Positions 32,180-44,148 are shown, numbered from the stretch's first letter. The stretch: 64,000 nt of DNA from Alternaria dauci (GCF_042100115.1 NC_091277.1:2418001-2482000), one strand, 5' to 3'. A program made the numbers and translations. Notes: generated from the letters alone by a model not told the origin.

Positions 32180-34347
32180 ATGGCGACAAACTCCAAAAGA
32201 GTGAAGATGTCGCCCTCTACTGATCGCAAGCGCGCTGTGCGTATCGCAGGATGCTCTGGTGGCTTTACGGACCGTTCGCTCGCTATCACGCGTATGGCTG
32301 GCGATCCGGAGGTTGATGTTGTAATGGGTAGGGGTGCCTGACGAGTGGATGTCGTTAGTCCTGAACTGACTGAACTAGGCGACTGGCTATCCGAAATGAC
32401 CATGACTGTACACGGTAGTGGAAAAGTAAAACAAAAGTCTGAAAAGGGTGACAATGGCATTCAGAGTCTGGAAGAGCGGATGAAGAGCGCCATGTACGCT
32501 GACACGTTCATTCAATGCTTTGAACCGGCGATACCAAATCTGGTCAGGAACAAGACGAAGCTTGCGGTGAATGCTGGTGCTTCAGATACTGAACTTCTCG
32601 CTGAGGTCGTAGTCGACATGTTGGAGAAGCAGGGCGCTGGTCATCTCAAAGTAGCATGGATCGAGGGCGATGATGTGACGGGACAGGTCAACAGTCTGAT
32701 CAAGAAGGGGGAGAAGTTTGAGAGTCTGATGCATGGCAAGAAGCTCGAAGAGTGGGGGATGGAACCGGTGTGTGCTCAGGCGTATTTGGGTGGGCTCTGC
32801 ATAGCAGAGGCGTTCCGTCAAGGTGCTGATATAGTGCTCGCTGGGAGAGTTGCGGATGCTGCGCCGGTCATTGGTGCTGCGGCGTGAGTTGCTTTACTAT
32901 TGTTACCAATAACTCGGCTAATGCGGCTAGGTGGTGGCATGACTGGAGGAATGATCAGTTTGATGAACTCGCTGGAGCGCTCATCGCAGGCCATTTGGTA
33001 GAGTGCTCAGCCTACGTCACAGGAGGATACTACTCAATGTTCAAAGATCTCATGAAGACGGGCAAGCACATCAACATGGGGTTCCCTATCGCGGAAGTCG
33101 AGTACGACGGCAGCTTCAACATTGCGAAAGAGAAGGACACCGGAGGTAGGCATCGGTTTTCGGGATCGTGACTTCAGGCGGCTAACGCGTCCAGGTTGCG
33201 TCACTGTCGGCACATGCACTTCGCAGCTGCTGTATGAGATACAAGGACCATTATACTACAACTGCGATGTTACGGCTGATATCACCGACGTCAGTATGGA
33301 GCAGGTAGGCGAGGATCTAGTGCGTGTCACAGGAGTCAAGGGCTTTCCCCCACCACCTACGACCAAGGTTGGCATCACTGCACCAGCCGGCTGGCAGTGC
33401 GAGTGGCACATGTTTGTATGCGGTCTCGATATTGAGGAGAAGTGCAAAATTACCGAGGATCAGATCCGATACGGTAAGCACATCCATATCATTGTCACAA
33501 CATCAAACTAAAGACAACCAGCCATGGGAGACAACGTAAATCGCTTCAAAACGCTCAGATTCCACCAAAACGGCTCATCACCCATCGACGCGCCCAACCA
33601 AGACGTAGCAACAGTTGACTTCCGGATCTTTGCTCAAACCTCTGATCCCGAGTTGGTACGGCCAGACGTCCCGAACGGATTCAATCGCTGGTGTCTCGAA
33701 GTCTTCCTCCAGTCCGCCCCCGGTCTCTCACTTTCCAATGACCTGCGGCAGATTGCACCGAAACCATACTACGATTACTGGGTCTCGCTTCTGCCGCAAG
33801 ACCAACTACCTCTGCGCGTACATGCCATGTACGGCAACAAAACAGTCACTGATCTCAGTCCACCTAAGGTCACAAAAGAGTATCCGCGCCAGCAAGTCTC
33901 GTACGAAACGTCGTCACCAGTCGATCTTGCTTCATTCGGCGAAACGGTTCGCGCACCGCTGGGATATATCGTCGCTGGCCGGTCTGGCGATAAGGCATCA
34001 GATTGTAACTGTGGTTTCTTCGTCCGCCACGACGATGAGTGGGATTGGCTGCGCTCTTTTATGACGATCGAGCGCGTCAAACAGCTTCTTGGGGAGAGTG
34101 AGTATAGCGGTAAACCGATTGATCGGTTTGAGATTGCGGGGATCCGGTCGGTGCATTTTTTGCTGCATGACCACTTGAGGGATGGCGGGTATAATACGTG
34201 TTCTTCGTATGATACTTTGGGGAAGAGTAAGTGATGCGTGAGGTTGTTGGAGTGAGTGTTGCTGACGATTGTGCAGATGCTATGGAGTATATGCGTGCGA
34301 AGACTGTGGATTTGCCGAAGAAGTTCTTGGATCGTGGGCGTATCTAA
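32180..34347 (+). CDS. AtuA-family (DUF1446) protein
   Basis: Six exons, join(32180-32327, 32379-32883, 32931-33145, 33195-33473, 33522-34226, 34277-34347), give 640 aa. The start of the conserved part, VRIAGCSGGFTDRSLAITRM, then GDWLSEMTMTVHGSGK and LAVNAGASDTELLAEVVVDM, identify the DUF1446 domain found in AtuA of bacterial acyclic terpene utilisation. The C-terminal ~110 residues (from APLGYIVAGRSGDKASDCNC) match the second domain usually fused to it. Fungal relatives exist but their substrate is unknown, and no other terpene-catabolic genes (acyl-CoA carboxylase, hydratase) are nearby, so a role in terpene breakdown should not be assumed. A second in-frame ATG at 32207 is an equally plausible start. 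The protein appears complete and cytosolic. Confidence 0.9.
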
Positions 34348-34863
34348 TGGCAGGTTCATAGAGAGCGAGGTGTGTCAGCTGTTTGTGCGTGTGTCAATCA
34401 CCTTGTCGAGATCTGAATCTGATGGCACGCCATCGCTTAGCTATCGTGATGAAGTGTATCTCAGTGGTGATGCTTGCTGCCATGTCTCTCTCATTACGGA
34501 GCTTCACCACCCCGGATTGACGTAGTGAAGGTGAGTGCAGTCCACGTCCTAGCGCAGCAATCGTCGCTCTGTCCCTCCTCGACCACAAGGGTCCAAGCTC
34601 GGGCTTCTCTACGTCACTGCGACTTCCTGGACACTGCCCCTCACCTCTTTGTCGCCCATTATCCTTGTCTCTCGTACGCGACTGACGCGATACACTGCGC
34701 TCACGGGTGTTGTAACTGTATGCCACCACGCCCGCGGCCATCAGGTGAGTACTGTCCTATTTTATAAGCCATCAAATTCATATGTTTGCTAAACAAGTCC
34801 AGTCGCACTTGCTGCCATCGCACGACTCGTCCAGGAACAGAGCTGCTGTATCCCACCGCAACC
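34348..34863. other. Intergenic, no gene recognised
   Basis: The 3' flank of the AtuA-type gene and the promoter of the following F-box-like gene, both on the plus strand. Nothing further is visible. Confidence 0.45.
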
Positions 34864-36552
34864 ATGCACTTCCCAATCCCAAAGCCTGTGTATGGTCGGA
34901 TCGCGCAAGTGTACTCCCAATCCAACGATCCGGGTGCAGCTTCCCTACTCGGTATCCCGCCGGAACTTCGCAACCAGATCTACGGGTACTTGCTGATAGA
35001 CTGTGAACCAATCACTATCTTTGACAAAGTTGACGATGAATTTGACGACAAAGAACCTATCAGAAGGGTTAGCGACTTCATTGGAAGCCCTGACATCATT
35101 CATACTTGCCGTCAAATTTACCATGAAGCACTGGGTGTCCTTTATGGTCAAAACGTCTTTCGCTTCCAGTATAGCCTAAGACATAAGCGATTGCACGATT
35201 GTATCATTGCCACTCCTGTCAAGACGTGCACAGAATGGATCCAAGATATTGGGTCCTGTCTTCCAGGATTATGCACTGTTACTCTTGACGTGGGCGTACC
35301 CGAAATACCAGATGATCACTATGGGATTGGTTCACATGTGCACAAAGATTCCCGTCAAGATCTACCGATTCTACCATTACTCGACATCTTCTGGAACGAC
35401 ATGGCAAGCAATATATCAATCGAATTCGAGCACACAGGAGAATTCAGGTCGTACTCCTTCGATTCAGATGATGAAGAGTCTGAAGAGTCACGTATCAACG
35501 TCGAGGGCATGAGCAACGTTCTGTATGAGCTGGGAAAGAACGATTCGTTACGTTTGAAAGGAACACGCCGCTTGCTTAAACACGTCCACGTTCACCGGAG
35601 TGGCATTCGCGGTACCATTGACTATCGGGGGACCGATTATGGAGCCAACATCTGCCGCGAATTCCAGTTATCGAAAGGGTCCAGTATATATGAACTTGTC
35701 CCTCAGCCGAACCCACCGTGTCTGGTCCACCTAGGTACCAAGATCATTCTTAATATCGCTCGGCTGGCACTGTCCAACTACGATTTCACATACAACTTCG
35801 ACACAGGCATTACGCATGGCCATGAATTCGGCTTGCTCAACGTCAACAAGCAGCTCCGTGACATGGTCCGCGAATGCTTTCTTAGTGAAACTCGTTTCAC
35901 CCTTATCCTGGGGTTCGATACGTCGCAGCCTACGAAGACACCGTATAGAGTACTTGAGCATCGCATCGCAGAATCCTTCCGATCCTTCGACCGATCTCAC
36001 ATGCGATACTGCAACCCAATCGAGGCGGCTCAGGATCACCTGAACAAGCCGACCATCGTTCTGCAATTCCAGACTCTCAATCACCTCAAGATCAACGCAT
36101 GGGATTTTCTGCAGGCCACTTCCATCTTCCCGCCCCGTACTACAATCATTGTTCGCGTACATGACCATAGCGACGACGTCCACGTCACGACACTTGGCGA
36201 GATTCAAAGATACGCTCTGGTATTCATGGAAGATTTCGAGCGCAAAGCAACCCCACGAGCCCGACAGAGCATCGTCGAAGTTTGGCTCAACAAGAATTGT
36301 CTCCCCGTCAGAGCCACCGTCCAGAAGCGCCATCAGGGATCGGAGTATGTCAGTTCGGAAGTAACAGAGGTCTTGGATATGATGAATGTTACCGCTTTGC
36401 ACGATGCAGTCAAGGCAAGACAGTGGATGTCATACGAATATTGGAACAGGTTCGTGTGCGAATCACAGCCGGAAAGATGGGGTAAGAGGACGCTTTGTGG
36501 CTTTATCAACCGTCTTAAATTCCTCTGCATGGAACCGCACGACTATCAGTGA
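34864..36552 (+). CDS. F-box-like (2EXR/LRR-less) fungal protein
   Basis: Single-exon gene of 562 aa. The segment near residue 25-40, ASLLGIPPELRNQIYGYLL, is the short hydrophobic motif common to a large expanded class of dothideomycete proteins with F-box-like N-termini, which usually continue with an IIHTCRQIYHEALGVLYGQN-type motif, also present here. The remainder is mixed and shows no other domain, and a similar CRQ-type motif recurs (FGLLNVNKQLRDMVRECFLS, about residue 325). The start is the ATG at 34864 (MHFPIPKPVYGR), because an upstream ATG in this frame is not available. Members of this class are thought to be adaptors, but substrates are unknown. It is one of two F-box-type genes in the window; the other, at 58.7 kb, is unrelated in sequence. 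Confidence 0.75.
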   Translation: MHFPIPKPVYGRIAQVYSQSNDPGAASLLGIPPELRNQIYGYLLIDCEPITIFDKVDDEFDDKEPIRRVSDFIGSPDIIHTCRQIYHEALGVLYGQNVFRFQYSLRHKRLHDCIIATPVKTCTEWIQDIGSCLPGLCTVTLDVGVPEIPDDHYGIGSHVHKDSRQDLPILPLLDIFWNDMASNISIEFEHTGEFRSYSFDSDDEESEESRINVEGMSNVLYELGKNDSLRLKGTRRLLKHVHVHRSGIRGTIDYRGTDYGANICREFQLSKGSSIYELVPQPNPPCLVHLGTKIILNIARLALSNYDFTYNFDTGITHGHEFGLLNVNKQLRDMVRECFLSETRFTLILGFDTSQPTKTPYRVLEHRIAESFRSFDRSHMRYCNPIEAAQDHLNKPTIVLQFQTLNHLKINAWDFLQATSIFPPRTTIIVRVHDHSDDVHVTTLGEIQRYALVFMEDFERKATPRARQSIVEVWLNKNCLPVRATVQKRHQGSEYVSSEVTEVLDMMNVTALHDAVKARQWMSYEYWNRFVCESQPERWGKRTLCGFINRLKFLCMEPHDYQ

Positions 36553-37071
36553 GAAGGCTATGATCGATATATACCGTACTCGGAATGAACCACTTGTACG
36601 CACGAGGGCACCATAAGTTGCTGTGCTTTGGACTGGTCCTGTGCTCCAACCAAGGTGGTAGTTAAAACACGATGATATGCATCCAGAACATCAATTGAAC
36701 TGAAAACCCGATGGAAATCTTTGCCATACACGGCCTCATTTTATTTCCTTTTGCCTTGTAATTTCCGTGATCAAGCACCAACCAGTACGCATCTGCCCAG
36801 GCATACAACACACAACGTATGCCTACATGAATCTACCGCAAACGAGCAACCGAACAGCGCCACACGAAACACAAGAGAACAGTTGAGTAATCAACCTACC
36901 TCATTTCCTCTTGGCCCCCAGACTACGCAGGCCGGAGTACCGAGCAACCAACCAGCTCCTCACCTAGTTTAGACCCAGACACTAACGGGAGCGAAGATCG
37001 ACAGCTAGAAGACTCCTGCGGAAAACAAGAAATGGGCTTCCAAGACGCTTCTTTCTGCGCCTGCTAATTTG

Positions 37072-37099
37072 GGCTGGCTGGCTGGCTGGCTGGCTGGCT
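37072..37099. repeat. GGCT tetranucleotide repeat
   Basis: Six to seven tandem copies of GGCT in the gene-free tract. Length may vary between strains or assemblies. Confidence 0.9.
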
Positions 37100-37290
37100 T
37101 TGCTACTCGCGTGGGTACCAAGTTTTGGAAGTTGATGCGGGCCATTGTGGGTTAATGGGGAAGGAAGTGTATATTCGACAGGCAAGTATCGCGCCGTTTT
37201 GTCACAAACTTCTTTGTCTCAACCAAATAAACAGGCTTTTCGAGATGAACGAGGGGCTTCGATAGGCGTTTGTGTGTAAATCGGAGGGGA

Positions 37291-37305
37291 GGGGGGGGGG
37301 GGGGG
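37291..37305. repeat. G homopolymer (15 nt)
   Basis: Fifteen consecutive G bases directly preceded by another G-rich stretch (TCGGAGGGGA). Such a run is prone to sequencing-length error and could form a G-quadruplex. Confidence 0.9.
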
Positions 37306-38933
37306 CGCTCATATCCTCCAAGAAGTGCCGAACGCTGCCTTTCTTTACTCCACTGTTGTGGAGTAAGGGAAAACGTGATGAACACGCGGTTTCAAACTTA
37401 CCTAGCTGGAGACCCACCACGTTCGGGGGATTAACTCTGCTCTAAATTATGCCTTGCCAATTTCTCCGTGGAGCTTCCTAGCTACTTGGAGAATGGGAGG
37501 GAAGCTGCACGCCCATGTCATAGGAAGGGAGATTGCGACATTGTGCGATCGCGCGATGGCGATGCGATACGAGACGATGCGCACGGGTTAGGGGGAGGAG
37601 CCAACCTCGGGGCTCGGAGGAGGAAATACGAGGGGGAGAAAAAGAGGTCCGTCTCTCTGGTATACTGTACGTGCTCCCGATGTATACCCATTGCCCGGGA
37701 ACGAACAGGAAGAGTGAGGACCTCGGCAGCGCGTACCGCGTATCTTCTTCAGCTGGAACTTGTTGTTCGTTCGTACGAGTCGTGTAGTCAGTCCCCGTGC
37801 GTAATTACCGCGATCGCGTCATATCGTCTTTAAACCCTGCGGGCAGGACAAGTAGACCTTACTTTGACGATCCAGAGAACCATGTCCCTCTGCAAAAATG
37901 GCGATCTCGAGTCCCTTCATTCTTATGCCGTGGTGTACCCAAGCCGCTAGAACCTTTGGCAAGAAGACCCCCCCTCCCCTCATACAACTCTCAACCGCAC
38001 TAACTTTCTTACAAAGCCTTCTGGGCTTCTGACTAAGACGGATTCGATGGTACTAGTTTCGGAACATGTGCCCTGACCCAATCATTAGCACTGGACCCTG
38101 TCCGATCATAAGTGGAGGTTAAAGTGTATATGTGACAGCGCCGTTGTAATAACAGGCAGCAATGGTACGGTTCAGAAAAAGGTTGAGAAGATTCTTGGTA
38201 TAGAATTTGGCTGGTGTTTGAAAGCACTGTTCCTGCGATCCGCTTCCCCCCATTGCGATGAACGGAAGAAAGCAGAGAGGAACTCTTATGGCCCCAGCGT
38301 TGCTCATCATGTAGGGTGTGGGTGTGTGAAACTCCGGAGTGACGAGGAGGAAATGGTAGAGACTTACGAGAGAGGGACGTCATGACAGCGGAGCCAAGTC
38401 GGACTGGGCGTGCGCCTCGTCGCAGTTTCTCGCCCATTGCGGCAATTTTTGCCAAACGACGAATACGAAGGGGCCATTTGGAGTCGAGCGAAGTTTAAGG
38501 GTAAAGGCGGAGTGTGTGGTAATAGTAAGGGGAATTAGTGCGGGCAACCTTATGGTTCCTGTGAGGCGGCGGGGGCGGTTCGTCTGGGTACTCAGATCGA
38601 AAATCAAATTTCATTCGCATCGAATTAGATCGCGTCGAATCATATCGCATCAAATTCAATCGCCGGCGGCTTGCCTGGCTGGCTGGCTGATGGTGCCTTT
38701 ACGGTAAGAGGCCAGGTATTCCACGGATATGGTACCCAGGTGCGCCCTTGTTGGTCGCCTCGCTTCCCCAAGTAAGAGCTGAAGTCCAATTTGAGTATGC
38801 CATCGTCTGCGTGCTGGCAAAGGAATTCCGAACGGTTGGTCACATGCACGCCACCAACGCGCTGGAGGACCAGATAAACGGTGTTGCCGAATGCCCTACC
38901 GCGTACAGACGTGGGCCGGCAGATGGACGACTA

Positions 38934-38955
38934 GTGTGTGTGTGTGTGTGTGTGT
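38934..38955. repeat. GT dinucleotide repeat
   Basis: About eleven GT units in an otherwise unremarkable part of the gene-free tract. Confidence 0.9.
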
Positions 38956-40186
38956 CAGCGTCCAGAACATGTCGTGCAAGTCCAGTACCAAAAAAAAAAA
39001 GGTTCGACTCGCTCATGACGGAGGAAAGAGATCAACATGGCCCAAAACTTTGGATTTCCCACCATGATTCTACTAGCACCGGAGATGCGGGTGTTGCATA
39101 ACAGCAAAAACAAAGATCGGCGACTCGTTGGCTCGCAGGCGGACAAAGATTATCCGGGAGAGTGGTAAGAAAGCGACAGCGTAGTGACAGGCGCAAATAG
39201 TGGCGCATACCGGCTTGCTATCATGTAAGAGGCTGCGGCGGCCGAACCTCGCTATCGGTAACGAGGGCAGCGGGTGGGTGGGAATGATGCATCATGGGCT
39301 CGGCTGGGACCTGCGAGGACGAATAGAGTTTGATGTGGCCTCGCCAGTCACATTGGCGGTGTATATGGTGGTCGGATTATGGTACGGATTGTGGTAGCAG
39401 GTGCATAATGGCGGTCGCGTCGCGCGAAGGGGTGGGAATAAGGAGATGTGGGACGATGGGAAAAGTGGAGGATGGGATAAGAGTGTGCGGACTGCGAAAA
39501 AAAGGCGTTGCCGACACGTGCGGCGCTCGTCGGCGGCGTCTTGGGTCGTGGGGGGGATGCAAAGGTGAATACGGTTCTCGGAGGAAGGCAGAATCGAGTC
39601 TGGCCATGGGAATGTGGACGAATTGGCAGTCTGGAATGCGCAGGTCAGTCCGTGGGGATGGGCTGCCGATGTCGACCGGCGGCCACGAGCTGTCATGGCG
39701 TTGCCGGACATGTCAGAACACGTGCGGCGATCGCTGGCAAAGGTGTGCGCGTTATTGGCTGAGAGGAGCACCGAGAAAGGACCGTGGCTATCAGAGTGGT
39801 GACATGGCGCCCCATCCGTACCCTATATTTCGTTAGCAGCGTGCGCGCGAGCGTGACGCGTTGTTCCGCGCCGCCCATCAAGATTGCGATGACCGTCGTC
39901 GGTAATAGCAAGGTCGTGGGCGAACGCACCACCCGAGCGCTCAACGACCCAAGGGCGGGAGTGGGCCAAGCAGCACGGAAACAGATTTGCCGTACACTAT
40001 ACACCGCCGTGTGTGCCGTGTACAGTAATGTACGCGCGAGTCGAGGCTGCTCACCTGCTTCCACTTCGATATTCCTTCTTTTGTTGGAGGAAGTGGTGCG
40101 CGGAAGGAAGATACGCGGGATACGGGAGATGCCTCGGCCGGCCCAAAGCCCCGGAACCAACGAGACACCTCTCTCTATCCTTCTCG

Positions 40187-40200
40187 CCCCCCCCCCCCCC
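40187..40200. repeat. C homopolymer (14 nt)
   Basis: Fourteen consecutive C bases in the gene-free tract; length uncertain for the same reason as the G run at 37291. Confidence 0.9.
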
Positions 40201-40952
40201 GCATATCTGCACCTCGACAAACTTCCTCCTCTTTCTAGACGTCGTACGAGTCAGACCATTTTTTCCTGCTTGTGTCGCGAATTATGTGCAAAAAGGTGGG
40301 TTTGCGCATCGTGCCTTGCCGTGTCTCCTATGCACTACTATATCGTGCATGTCCCGCTGACGGAATGCTATCCATGTTGCTGCCATGGCATTGCCGCAGC
40401 TCGCTTGCTATAATTGCTACAGGATGGATCGGTCCGGCACCCTGGGCCAACGAGCAAGGCAGCGATGCAACACTGAAACATTACGCGCCCACCCTCTTGC
40501 TTGCTAGAAGCGCCGCCCTGGTTCTGCACGCCTGCACCGTTGGCCATGTTTGTCATGTGATCCTCGACAAGAGAGCCACCCGCCGTGTCGGAACGGCGAC
40601 GCGTGGCATGAGCGTATATAGCACGACTGCCAATGTTACCATCACCATCCCATCACCATGCATGTTACAGCCAGCTTTTGTTGATAGATTGCATTGCCAC
40701 CTGTGCAACGTCATATTCCGGCTGGTCGTTTCCAAGACGGAACATAGATCCGAGACCTTGTTACCGACGAGTCGCGATAAAGTTTACGAGCAAGTGGGGG
40801 TATATTCCAGCTACTATGTACTGCTCGTGCTATCTCCAAAAGGGGACTCCAAGGGTCCTGATCGCTGCTCCGCTAAAAACAACAACACGCTCGTGAGAAG
40901 AGAGCCAAAATGCCGCATGCAATCCACCATCACCCGCATGGTGTGCTCTGCA

Positions 40953-41037
40953 CTGACGCCGAATGTGACTGCAATGACGCCGAATGTGACTGCACTGCTG
41001 CCGAACGTGACTGCACAGATGCCGAATGTGACATGCA
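40953..41037. repeat. 21-bp tandem repeat, about four units
   Basis: Four tandem units starting at 40953, 40974, 40995 and 41016 share the core GCCGAATGTGACTGCA with a few substitutions. The period (21) is a multiple of three, so in one plus-strand frame it would read as a heptapeptide repeat containing Pro-Asn-Val-Thr. The surrounding frame does not look like a real protein, so I treat it as a minisatellite. Confidence 0.85.
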
Positions 41038-41119
41038 CAAGGATGCTGACGCGTCCAGACCACGGTGCTTTGGTGAGAGGGAAATAGATGGTGAAGAAAT
41101 CGTCGTCGCAAGGAAACCG

Positions 41120-41143
41120 AGGTATCAAGGTATCAAGGTATCA
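41120..41143. repeat. 8-bp tandem repeat (AGGTATCA)
   Basis: Three copies of AGGTATCA in a row, the last nearly exact, just downstream of the 21-bp array. It lies about 390 bp from the 3' end of the LaeA gene. Confidence 0.8.
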
Positions 41144-41532
41144 TATTGTTAACATGCCGTAACGCCAGACTGGGGGTAGTCGCCGAAGAAGACCGAATTT
41201 TTCCCTACCGCAAGATGCGCCATTAGGTGAAGAGCAAAAGACGACGCGGGAAAAGCGCGAAGACGCGAGGAAACGCGAAAGAGGTAGTGGTGGCGTGACA
41301 GGCAGAACTCCCCCTGTTCTGCTCAGTGCTGGCCTGCTGAGGCTAAAAATGGTGTGTCGCGCAAGGCACAACATGCTGGAATGCATACATGGAATCCAGG
41401 TGTAACGAGGCCGTCGCGTTGGCTGCTCGATGAAGCGCGAGAAAGCGGAGGAGGAGAGCCAGTCCGGGCTAGGTGGGTTGTGTATGTGTGTGTGTGCGTC
41501 ATGACAGAGTTCTACAAGGGTGGTGCGAGATA

Positions 41533-42968
41533 CTACTGCTGGGGACGGCGGGCAGTCCAGATGTGGCTGTCAAGGGGTTAGTCGCGGGAGCCTTTGTTTG
41601 GTACACGCAAAGTATTGGCAAACCTACATGTTGTTGTACGCGTGAATCTTGCGGTTGCAGATTTCCCTGCGGACGCTCTCGAGCACTGGCCGGACATGTG
41701 CGTTGAGGTCCCACTGATAGACCCTTGTGAGGGGTGCAATGGTTAGCGCCTCCAGGCCCTCGGTCAGGCCCAGGTTGTACCACCGGCCAATGTCCTTTTG
41801 GTGCGGGTCATTGGGCCATGTGTTGTAGGGGACGCGGATGACCGTCTCCTGGATGTCGATGAAGCCGGCCTGCTGCAGCAGCTGGCGGGTGCGGTGTTCG
41901 TAGGCAATTGGGCGCGAGACCCGGTGCGTGGCGTCAGCCAGCCAGCCGTACCACTTTGCGAGCATGCTGTCCGGGGGCAGCGTGTGGTCGTCGCAGCGCG
42001 GCTCCATGTCGATTTCAATGTGCTCTATCCAGCCGGTGCCGGGCTTGAGGTGGCTGGAGCAGGGCAAGGGCAAATTAGCGACCGAGGCAGTGCGGAGGGG
42101 TGCAGGATACAGGGACGCACGAGAAAATCTTCTGATACAGCTCAGGCCAGCTCGTCACACTCCCGCAGGCCATGCGCAGGTGGATCAGGTCCCAGGAGTC
42201 CTCGCCCAGCGTCCACGGGCTCTCGTAGTCGCGTGGCACACGGAATCGCAGGTTCGGGGGGATTCTGCGGGGGCTGCAATCAGTGTCAGGCCAGACAAGC
42301 GACGGGCGGGCGGCATACTTCTCGGGCTGTATGTTGACGAGATCTAATCCCAGCACCTCGGCGTTTAGGTATTTGCTGCACACACGCACACACACAATCA
42401 GCCTGCGCCCACTACCGTCTTTTTTATTTTTGCGCGCGGGTGGCGTCGTCGACAACTTACTCGGCCATGTCAATTGCCCAGATGCCCGTCCCGCAGCCTA
42501 TGTCGAGGATGCGGGGCTGCACAGCTGGCTGCGTCGGCACGGGCGCCTGGTGCAGCTGGCCTCTCCGTGCTACGGCGAAGAACTGGTGGTAAATGTCCAT
42601 GCGGTCCTTTTCAGCCTCGTCGCACGGGTACATGTAGAGGCCTCTCCGGTAGCCATGATACCACCGGCCGTTTTCCATGTAGTTGCTGTTCTGAGCGGGC
42701 ACGGGCAATCTGGACGCGCTTGGTCAGTTTGTCTGGCCCGGGGGGAGGTAGGCAGAGTTGCCATGTCGCACCGAGTGGGGGCAACTCACCCATTCGAAGC
42801 CATCGTGACCATTGGAGCGAAGGCGGGCGTCTTCAAATCGCTCAACACGCTGGATGCCTGAGGCCAGGGAGCAGGTCCAGTGGCGGACGACGACGACGTC
42901 GACGATGTGTGGTGGTGTCGAGCGAACGTGGTGGTAGTCGACGAAGCCGTGTCGTATGCGCTGATCAT
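41533..42968 (-). CDS. laeA: LaeA-type methyltransferase, global regulator of secondary metabolism
   Basis: Nuclear SAM-dependent methyltransferase-like protein that works with the velvet proteins to control secondary metabolite clusters and development. Six exons, join(41533-41566, 41628-42053, 42121-42264, 42319-42375, 42461-42709, 42790-42968) on the minus strand, give 362 aa. LaeA hallmarks are all present: [20 protein letters not shown] (71-90), the SAM-binding motif [19 protein letters not shown] (125-143), [39 protein letters not shown], and the C-terminal [16 protein letters not shown], which requires a 34-nt last exon. The first ~60 residues are a Ser/Thr/His-rich variable region. 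I chose ATG 42968 because a TATA-like TTTTAAATA lies at 43099-43107; ATG 43079 is in frame but only about 20 bp from that box. The gene sits between two long gene-free tracts. Confidence 0.93.
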
Positions 42969-43098
42969 GGGAGGGGCGGTCGGACGTGGTAGGGTTGTAG
43001 GGTTGGTGTATACAGGCGTGGCTCGGCGAGACGGGTGGGCAGGTATAATGCTACTCCAAGCAAAGCCGATCTCAGTCATCAGCGAGCGGCGCGGGAGG

Positions 43099-43107
43099 TA
43101 TTTAAAA
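43099..43107 (-). promoter_or_regulatory. TATA-like box upstream of laeA
   Basis: Reads TTTTAAATA on the minus strand, about 130 bp before the chosen start codon. Transcription would be expected to begin about 30-60 bp further on, which leaves room for a short leader and argues against the in-frame ATG at 43079. Confidence 0.45.
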
Positions 43108-43492
43108 GCGACTACGACCCCTGCAGTGCTTCCGTCAAGCGCGACTACGAGGGCTGACGCTGGCTGGGGCTGCGACCACAAGCAGGCGTGCCGGCATCAA
43201 TGCAAGAGGCAGTCCGGCGGCTCCACCCATCTTTTGCACGTCTGGGACCCGTCGGCAGCGCAGGCCATTAACAGAGCTACTATTAATTAGCTGCCCTGTC
43301 CATGCCTCTCAGGCTCGGAGTTTGGCCCAACCGAGTCAAGACTCTTTCCGGCTACCATTATGGCGGTAACACTCTGTCGGAAGGGGATCCGTGCACTGAC
43401 TGGCTGCTGTCCATCTCCCTGTCCCTCACTGGCCCACTCTGCACTCGTCTTCACCCTGAGAGCATTACCCATCGACTGCTAGCCTTGAGCGA

Positions 43493-43528
43493 GCACACAC
43501 ACACACGCACACACAAACACACACCGCT
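43493..43528. repeat. CA-rich microsatellite
   Basis: Imperfect CA dinucleotide run with interruptions, in the upstream tract of laeA. Confidence 0.85.
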
Positions 43529-44148
43529 CAGACAAGATATCATGCGCCCGACTTCTCTGGAACCTAATGCATCCCTTCGCTCCGCTCCCCCCCAATCGCT
43601 AATAGCACCGTCTGCACTGCATACCCAACCCCCTCCCCCATGACTGCTGCCAGGCCCTCTTCACTTCCGGCCCTTCGTCTTGGCCTCTACGCCCAATAGA
43701 GTGGTAAGCGTCCTGCGCGGAATCCCGTACCATGCTCCACTCGAGCCAATCACACGCCGCCATCTCGCCGTCACTCACACCCACCCTGACACACCCTGCC
43801 GTTTCTGTGCTCGTCGTCTGCCGCTTCAGGACACCATCAGCCTACACGTACAATCGGCCCAAGCGACGCTTTCGCCTCCAAGACCGAAATGACTACCCAA
43901 GTGATACCACCCTCGACGCCTGCCAGCCTGGATAATCTCCGCGCTCCCTAGCTGCTGCTCAATCAACCATGTTGCTTACGCGAGACGAGTACCGAACAAT
44001 TGCTTTGTCCCAGCGAACCGTCATCCTGCATGTCTGCATGTGCGTTTGCCCGTCTGCAGCGTTGCAAGAGCACGTTGCGAGCATGCCACAAGACGCACTC
44101 TGGGACCGGAAACATGGTCCCGATACTCGCTCCCAGATTTTGCAATCC

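Larger units (their letters stand above)
36553..41532. other. 5.0-kb gene-free tract left of LaeA
   Basis: No supported gene in nearly 5 kb, which is unusual next to the dense left half. It contains simple sequence: a GGCT tetranucleotide run (about 37072-37099), a 15-G run (37291-37305), a GT run (about 38934-38955), an A-run near 38989-39000, a 14-C run (40187-40200), a 21-bp tandem array (40953-41037) and an 8-bp AGGTATCA triplet (about 41120-41143). A 271-codon open frame at 40272-41087 covers the 21-bp array but has random-looking composition. I saw no transposase or reverse-transcriptase remnant and no strong AT bias. Confidence 0.6.

Noticed and set aside
38989..39014. A GGTTCGACTC segment resembling a tRNA B box
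   Set aside because: It follows a poly-A run and no cloverleaf can be formed around it.
40272..41087. A 271-codon frame covering the 21-bp repeat
   Set aside because: Composition is random-looking, with no domain, no splice context and no homologue I recognise; the repeat is better described as non-coding.
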